Of a DNA stretch of 64,000 nt, positions 57,200-64,000 are shown in pieces. Below the pieces are notes generated by a model. The model had not been told where the DNA came from, made no database searches, and worked only from the letters and a program-made list of their open reading frames with translations. The stretch is from Branchiostoma floridae (lineage: Eukaryota > Chordata > Leptocardii > Amphioxiformes > Branchiostomatidae). The stretch covers positions 417,344 through 481,343 of the forward strand of contig NW_023365789.1 of the NCBI RefSeq assembly GCF_000003815.2. The letters run 5' to 3'. Position 1 is the stretch's first letter, and every line of letters starts with the position of its first letter. Both the position numbers and the translations under genes were made by a program.

Positions 57200-59990
57200 C
57201 TCTGTCCTATCGCAATCTTCGTGTGATGACAACTTAATTTTGCATTGTCACAAAGATAACGTCATTAATATTGTCTTCACCTTTCTACGGCTACTTGGCC
57301 TTTGAACGCCCCTCGGTTATGGATTTGGCCTGATGCCAACCGACATGCGCACCCCGCAGACTTTATTTACTGCCTACACAATCATGTAGCCATAGAGAGA
57401 ACTTTATTCCCCTACTGGACCTTTGAACCCCAGTGCAGTGGGAGGTGGCACCAGGTACAACATACCTGCGCTGCCAAGACATTTCAACCGATACAAGACT
57501 GGGAATTTCCCCCTTTTTTTAGCAAATTTCATAGATCAGTAATGACGATCTACCCTGTTCTTTTACTACCCAATGTATGCTTGTTATCATCATAACACCG
57601 GAAGAGTCCAAACTTTGAACATCAGCTAAGCCTTATGGGTAATGGCTCAACACCTGTTTTACGCGATTTAAGAACTAAACATATTTACTTAGGATATACT
57701 CTGTCGCAGGCTAACCGACATGCACACTCCGCCATCTTCATTTACTGACAACACAAGTATGTTATCCGTAGAACGTTATTCCCCTACTTGAACTTTGAAC
57801 TCCAGTGGGAGGTGGCGCCAGGTACAATGTACAAACATACCTGCGCTGCCAAAAGATGGTCTAAGGGTTTTAGACGTGATTTTTTTCATTTTGCAAATCC
57901 ACAACTTAGTAATAAGAAGCTACGCAATTGATAAGAGCATAACGATATGAAGACTCAAAATGATTAATCTATTGTATATAATTGATAATTAGTGATTAGA
58001 TGATTGAGATGTGATCCTAACACTGATACAATAGTGACCCCCACACTAGCCTCGAGATCCGCAGGCACGTCAGACACGTTGCACACACCGTGACTGTGGG
58101 TTCTGCTATTTGGTTCAATAATAACGATATGAAGGCTCAATGCCGTCAAGCTATAGTTCATTAGTGATGAGATAACTGAGATGTGATGCTAACACTGATA
58201 CAGTAGTGACCCCGACACTAGCCTCCAGATCCGCAGGCAGGTTGCACACATCGTGACTATGGAGCAACCGCGTTACTTTAAATTTGCTACGGCATAAGAA
58301 GCGCCCAGTTACCTACAGTTTTCACTTTTTATGCAATATGTTGGGATGTGTTGCACACTTAGTCTTAATCTGTATTGTAATCTGGATTTTACCTACTCGC
58401 TCCCCTCAAAAACCCCAGCCACTACCTCCGCGACCCAACGTCTGCTTGGAGAATACCGCAACCCTACTTGATCTTTAAACGTCAGTGGTAGGTGGCACCA
58501 GGTACAATGTACAAAGATAACGGCCCTACCCTGCCAAAATGGCAAACACGTCACACCAGGGGTTTTGTGACTTGTTCAACGTTGATGTTAGTTAATAATG
58601 ACGAGCTTTTTGATAATACGTTACATCAGGATTTGAGGACTGGATGCGATAAAACTTTAATTTGCATTTTGCCATGCCTAGTCACACTTGAGATATGAGA
58701 TGTTAGTTACAAAAATTGATACAGAAGTTCCCCAATACTAGCCTCTGGTCACGCAGTCACGTTGCGTACAACGTGACTAAGGTATACTTACCTACCTTTT
58801 TTACGTTATGTTAACGTTAATCTATTTTCCTTAATTCAGGACAGATTTATGACAGTGTTTGACACAGATGTAGAAAATCTGTTTTTGATTGTCATTAAAT
58901 CAGGGATAAGCAACACTGTGTCAACTTCTGATTTCCAAGTCGCCCATTGTCAAAAACACAAAAACCTAAATGTTACACACTGTTTTAGAATAAATCAATG
59001 GATAGGTACAGTGCCTTAGTATCAAACCACTATGTGTAAAAGCGAAAAGTTTTCCATAGCACAGAAAACTTTCGTAGTTTCCATCGAGTCACGCCAGGTC
59101 TATTTGTAAGGTGAGTGACTCAAAACTGCAGCATAACAATGTAACGATTACTCACGGCTTTAACACTTGGGTGGTGCAAATTGGGGTGAAACCTTCTTCG
59201 TGAATTGTTCTTCTCCGCCCAGTACCCAGACACACTGTTCTCTCCACGTAGAGCTGTTTACCCAGCGCATGCGCCTCGTCCTAAAAGTAGAATTTTCCCT
59301 CGTGTCACGTGAGATATGAGAGCGTGGGTAGGCCTTTCTGACTTTTGCGCGATGATTCAACTTAACTTTTTAACACATGCCGGAGTGAAACACAACCATT
59401 GTAGTGATGATTGATGGATATTTCTTCTCTGAACCGATCAAAGACAAACATATAGATGGATAGATGGATATCAAGCTCACCTGGTGTGCTTACGTGTTCG
59501 TGCTGACCTCTGAACCCTAGGAGGGTTCCACGTAGGATGTGGACTTAACGAACGTGTGAGGTGATAAGATGAAGATAGGGCCATTGTGCATTTGATGCAG
59601 GGGGGATTTGAAGTAATTTTTGATAAATATGCAGTGCAAGCTTAAGGAATAAAGTATCGACACCTGGCAGGAAAACTGTAGTAGTTACTTGACAATTTAC
59701 TTAGCACATTGAATTTTCAAGATTTTTTTTTTCATTTCTCTTATGTAGGTTGTAGTTTACCTTAAGAAAGTCACTATTGTTATGAGTTTTAAATTTTCAA
59801 TTTATTATAACCATAAATACGACGATGATATGTTTAAAGGGACTATCCGTATAATTTGACCCAAATAGTGCCTTATGTTCTTACACTGAGACAATGTCAA
59901 CCCAGGGAGAGTGTGGACGTTACGAGAATGATGTGATCATAATCAGGATTTAAAGTAGTAAGACATATAAACAGAATTTTCCCAACTGTT
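57200..59990. other. Intergenic with repeated 5'-flank relics
   Basis: No gene recognised. Units at 57950-58100, 58130-58275 and 58735-58780 repeat the actagcctc...cacgttg motif of the gene 5' flanks. An imperfect copy of ccagtgggaggtggc-ccaggtac sequence (12430, 37255) occurs near 57430, 57800 and 58480. The stem at 58756-58777 (gtcacgttg/caacgtgac, 4-nt loop) is the clearest palindrome. Confidence 0.5.
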
Positions 59991-60004
59991 CTTCTTGTCA
60001 GTCC

Positions 60005-60215
60005 TTTGTCAGCGGTTAATTGGGCAGCTTGACGTCCTTTTCTACCGCAAAAATCAATAAATTCCTAATAAAAGAGTCACCTGTTTTGCCCACGTGTCTA
60101 TACCCACCTTGTGAACTCCACAACGGTGTTTATCAGGTACGGTGTTGACTCAGGTAAATATTGAGGTGACCTTACGGCCGTACGTGAGGTTAACATCTCA
60201 TGCTTAATGATCCTG
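60005..60215. repeat. Direct repeat of 62588-62790
   Basis: About 200 bp (containing acggtgttgactcaggtaaa and acggccgtacgtgaggtt) repeated downstream of the TIR element. Explained as a tandem duplication later split by the insertion. Confidence 0.7.
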
Positions 60216-61391
60216 GAGGGATGTGATTTCGCAATATTTCAACATTTTTGCTACAAACGAAATAGAAGTTAGTTCTAAGAAAGGTAAGCTTTTTATTGCT
60301 TTTAATGAATGACACTATGAACAAAAATACCACATTAGTTAGTTAAGTAGTGTATTATTTCACCCTTCGTGCCCATACAACTGCGCGTCTTGTCAGCCAT
60401 TTGTAGGCATAGCGAACCAAATTTTTGCATAAGCTGAAAGTCATCGAAAATAGTTCAGTCTCATAGATCAAATTCTTCCAGTCATCATACTTTTTTCCGT
60501 TTTACAATGCGACAAAGTTGAGATTTTATAGATTTTTTTGAAGTTGAAAAATTTGGTGTTTTCATTGGAAGATGCTTAAGTATTGTCCCTATGGGAAAAG
60601 TCCTGTCAGCCACGGCACCATAAATAGCCAGAAATCCACAATTATTCACATATTTTTTACTATAACTCTCTCACTTTTCATGCTACAGTCTCCAAATTTT
60701 CAAGAGCTTGAAATCAGGCAAGGTTCTGCCCAGACACAAAAATTTTAGAGAAAATTAGTTGTATTTTATGCTAATTAGGCCTAATCAGGTAATTTCTAAT
60801 GAATTAATTTAAAAAAAAGGTCTCTTTCTACACTGCAAGGTGTATAGAAATACTCCTAGCTGACAAGGCAAACCTAACACTTGAATTCATTTTCATTTTC
60901 TTCATCAAGTATAGAAGGCATGTTTTGGATTTTAATTGGTTGAAATATGCAAATGAGCTTAATGACTGGAATATGTAAATGCATACACATGTCAGAGGTT
61001 ACATTACTTGTGATCTTTGCTGTAAAAGGCTGTCTCACATCTTAAATCTACATGGAAACAGATCTCAAAAACAGAGTGAACTGCAAAATGATTGTTTAAT
61101 AATATGTAAAAAAGGCTAATTAAAACTGCTAATTAGCTGTCACCAGTAAACTGCATCTTTGCAAAATAAACATTTGGATATCATGGCTGGATGACAAATC
61201 ATAAGTATATAACTAATATATCTTGTATTCAGGCAAGGATAACTTTTGTTTTTTAATGTAGCATTTAGATACAAAATAATTAACAGTAAGATTCAACAAT
61301 GTTTACTAATTAGTAATAAGATATGCTAATTAACTGGCTAGACTAAAAGCATCACATTACAGTATTTACAACAAATGTCCTGGTGTTAAGT

Positions 61392-61639
61392 CTATGACAA
61401 GTGACAGGAACTGATATGTGTCATAAAGTGCACTGAATGATTAATATTGTAATCCTGTTTCCAGATTGGACAAGAATGAAGAATTGATTGTTTTCTTAGT
61501 TTAAGCTGACAAAATTCTTCAACACTGCAGTCATCCCTCAGTAAAACATCAGGAGCCACATGATAGTTCATGTTTAAAACTTTAATCCAGCCTGTAAACA
61601 ATGTCCCAGCGAATGTCTTCTGGCTGTCCTCTTCATCCA
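61392..61639 (-). CDS. Short unidentified reading frame inside the TIR element
   Basis: Minus-strand exon preceded by a good acceptor (TTTTTCAG). Joining it to an upstream donor (AAAA/GTAAGT at 62139/62138) would create an ATG across the splice junction, giving about 83 residues beginning MDEEDSQKTF. No domain recognised, and it is too short for a full transposase. The upstream exon would start in the CpG-rich end of the element. Speculative. Confidence 0.3.
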
Positions 61640-61899
61640 CTGAAAAACATCAAAACATAGTAATTAGCATCCAATTTCTGTGTGTATACATACAAAGGGA
61701 TATTTTCCTATAGTTATGCACTGCCACTCCGCTGAAAGGGATGAAATACGATACTAACATAACTTGACAAATTATTTGCAAACTGGCGTTGTAGATTTGC
61801 CTAAAATAATCTGTCTAATATACTCTAAAAGTAAGGTACAGTTTCCACATAATGAAACACCGCCACCAGAACTAATTAGTAGGAGAAAATTCCATAATA

Positions 61900-62560
61900 C
61901 GATGATATAGCGGCGCGTGCAGGCGTGCGCTCGTAACGCCCCCCTCCCACCCCGCCTTACGGCGGGCCATTTCCGCACGCCCCGAAAATCCGCTCAAATG
62001 TATCGCTAAACCCGACACCCTAAACTCGCGTAAAATCAAACAAAAACTACACATAAACAATCACAAGGCACCCAAATTTGTTACTTCGTTTGTGCATTTT
62101 TGTCAACATTTATATAAATAGTAAAATTTCGCACTTACTTTTGACGAATTTTTTCACTGGCCCGCCATTTCAGTTTGCCACAAGCTATGAAGATTGCACA
62201 ATCACTGTCGTGAACCTTGATCTTTCCCCTTTCACATGATATAATTCCCAGAAGTCTAGTCGAACAGGAAGTCCGGCGGGTTTTGAGTTGAAAACACGCA
62301 TTTCCGCGGGGCCGCGGCGCAGGCCGGTGCCGCGTTTTCGGCGGCGGAACGTAGGGTTTTTTCGACCGTATCTCCGACTTTACCGATTTTTAGCTCACTT
62401 ATTATTACGTATTTTGGAAAACAAATACCACAGATTGATAGCAAATATTCCATAGATTATTGCCAGCACAATTTTAGTGGCAATTTCCGAGCGGTTACTT
62501 GTAGCATACGTTTGAAAGTAAATTTGTGCACCGCGCGGCGTCGCGTTCCAATGCGGAAAC
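61900..62560. other. CpG-rich segment within the TIR element
   Basis: GC-rich islands near 61910-61990 and 62265-62350 with many CpGs, in otherwise AT-rich surroundings. May be the promoter end of the element; no independent gene seen. Confidence 0.45.
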
Positions 62561-62789
62561 TGGGGCGGTTCGCTATGCCTACCATTTGTCAACGGTTTAG
62601 TTTGTCAGCCATATAGCTTTACGTCCTTTACAGCCAGAATAATCAATAAATGCCTTCTAAGTGTAGTCACCATGTGCCCATACTGACCTTGTGAGCTCCA
62701 CAGCGGTGTTTACCAGGTACGGTGTTGACTCAGGTAAATATTGAGAAGACCATACGGCCGTACGTGAGGTTAGCGTCTCAAACAAGCGG

Positions 62790-64000
62790 TTCATTTCATG
62801 TCTCGGGGGATGTCTGTGTAGCCTTGTATCTCAAAAAATATGTTTTTATAGCGTCAGGTCCTTTATGAGGAGTTTATTCTTAGAGGCTAGGTCCCAGCCC
62901 TGTACTGAAGGCATATCTCCGTGAGGAAATTGCATAGGGGAAGGACTACTGACTCTACCTGAACTTTGACCGTTTGTGACAAACAGATTCTGGTAACTTA
63001 TTCTGCTGATTTCTAGTCTCGTTACCAGGCTCTACTAGGCAGGATTTGGGGGGACTCAATAAAGTACTTTCATGTTTCCCATGGCACATCAGTTTTACAT
63101 GTACTCCTTTTCTTGCTGGTCGAGTTCGTAGAATGCAATGTACTATGAAAGGCCGCCCACAATCAAACCTAACATGCCATCAAAAGTCAAGTAAAGCAGT
63201 ATAGGTAAAGGGAGTAAAGTCTGTGAGTGGATCCAATGTATCAAAGCTGGTCTAACACATCTTGTACAACATTGGTGTGTTACGACTTGAGGCGGTTTAC
63301 TGGTTATGGTAGAGTGGAGAATACTGCCGACCCGCCTCAGTGGACACTGACATACGGCGTAGTGGATGGATACAGAGTGTACCTGTTTAAAGATGTTGTA
63401 GCATACCTTATGTTAAAGGGTTACATATGAAACTTTACCATGAAACACAGTCACCAGAAGTCATTTTACCCAATTTTATTTCATTACGTCACAAGATTAA
63501 CAAGCGAAATAAGCAGAAGGATTGATGTAAACATTTACCAATATAATACTAAATCATTGTAAGCTCCATTAGATGTCAATTACTTATGTGTATACATTGT
63601 ATTATTAATGTGTTATTGTAATACTAAATCGATTAGAATTTTTAACTGGTTTATGTATTTCAGTACATCATGTAGATTCCGAAAAATCAACTTAAAATTC
63701 ACTTTCCGTTTACTGAATGAATATAAATCAACTAATGTAATGTAATTACTGCAGAATGATAACCATATGTAATTCAACACCATAATCTGACCTATTTTGG
63801 TACTCATAAAGTAGAACAAAACATCCGGATATTCATAACAGATACAGCCTTATGACGTGAAGATCAAGTAGCAAGTAATTGTGTTAATCAACTGGTCAGA
63901 GGATTAAAACTCAAGCGTTGTACACGACTGATTTGCTATTTTGGGGTGACCTCCAATTATATATTGTTCTTAAAATGACAATGATATTATTGTGATTATT
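62790..64000. other. Right edge: 3' flank of a predicted further family member
   Basis: Segments at 63230-63310 (ggtgtgttacgacttgaggc), 63465-63490 (AATAAA block) and 63640-63780 match the 3' flanks of E, B and A (19080-19630, 25700-26100, 49070-49520). No coding exon is reached before the window ends. Confidence 0.55.
63475..63480 (-). terminator. Conserved polyadenylation signal AATAAA, gene outside window
   Basis: Fourth copy of the conserved minus-strand AATAAA block; its gene should lie to the right of 64000. Confidence 0.45.

Larger units (their letters stand above)
60404..62581. mobile_element. 2178-bp TIR DNA element with 7-bp target duplication
   Basis: Ends TAGGCATAGCGAACC / GGTTCGCTATGCCTA (15-bp perfect TIR), flanked by ccatttg at 60397-60403 and 62582-62588. 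The outer flanks joined together resemble the uninterrupted sequence at about 59995-60020, an adjacent diverged copy, which serves as an empty site. The interior is AT-rich on the left and CpG-rich on the right (61900-62560). Superfamily not identified. Confidence 0.78.

Noticed and set aside
62256-62592. Ala/Cys-rich frames in the CpG-rich segment
   Set aside because: High GC content lengthens chance frames; they lie at the end of a transposable element.

Overview
The window is animal nuclear DNA. Its genes have many short phased exons with GT/AG introns, and the DNA is dense with tRNA-derived SINEs, CR1-like retrotransposons, MITEs and (CA)n microsatellites. The LRR protein family, the CR1 element with a 2A-like motif and PHD finger, and the repeat content point to a cephalochordate (amphioxus, Branchiostoma). 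The species call is inference. Four runs of N (17-116, 7400-7499, 27207-27581, 32187-32332) mark assembly gaps; the two of exactly 100 N look like gaps of unknown size.

The main content is a tandem, same-orientation (minus-strand) array of paralogous genes encoding one polypeptide: an N-terminal cytosolic leucine-rich-repeat domain in a single exon, in most copies a short linker, a Death domain split over two exons, and a C-terminal Pelle/IRAK/RIPK-like kinase with a non-RD catalytic loop (HCD) and a short tail. From right to left: gene A (56407-50603, complete, 801 aa, no linker exons), gene B (36388-28577, complete, 958 aa), fragment E (22509-21175, only the last three exons), gene C (11615-7803, LRR-linker-Death, no visible kinase, 703 aa if it stops in frame) and gene D (7087 to beyond the left edge, kinase present). 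Exon lengths and intron phases agree across copies, and the spliced lengths of A, B and C divide by three, so the models are internally consistent. Conserved 3' flanks, including one at 63.4-63.6 kb, predict a further copy just right of the window. The gene letters are labels used only here.

Between the genes lie duplicated spacers (15.2-19.2, 23.5-25.8 and 37.5-41.2 kb). Comparing them gives empty sites for several insertions: a tRNA-SINE with a 12-bp target duplication (24703-25007), a TA-type MITE (26633-26820 and 28027-28214) and a 2178-bp TIR element (60404-62581). A broken CR1-like retrotransposon occupies about 44.45-48.56 kb. Other mobile pieces are MITEs at 41452-41574 and 44117-44347 and two inverted-repeat elements whose centres are assembly gaps. 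There is also a 30-bp minisatellite at 43540-43809.

By domain logic these proteins resemble a cytosolic pattern sensor (LRR) fused directly to a Death-domain adaptor and kinase, a one-chain equivalent of a receptor-MyD88-IRAK relay. The array shows LRR-module copy-number change, an apparent gene-conversion tract in the kinase core, truncation and mosaic paralogs, as expected of fast-evolving innate immune loci. Function is inferred from domains only.
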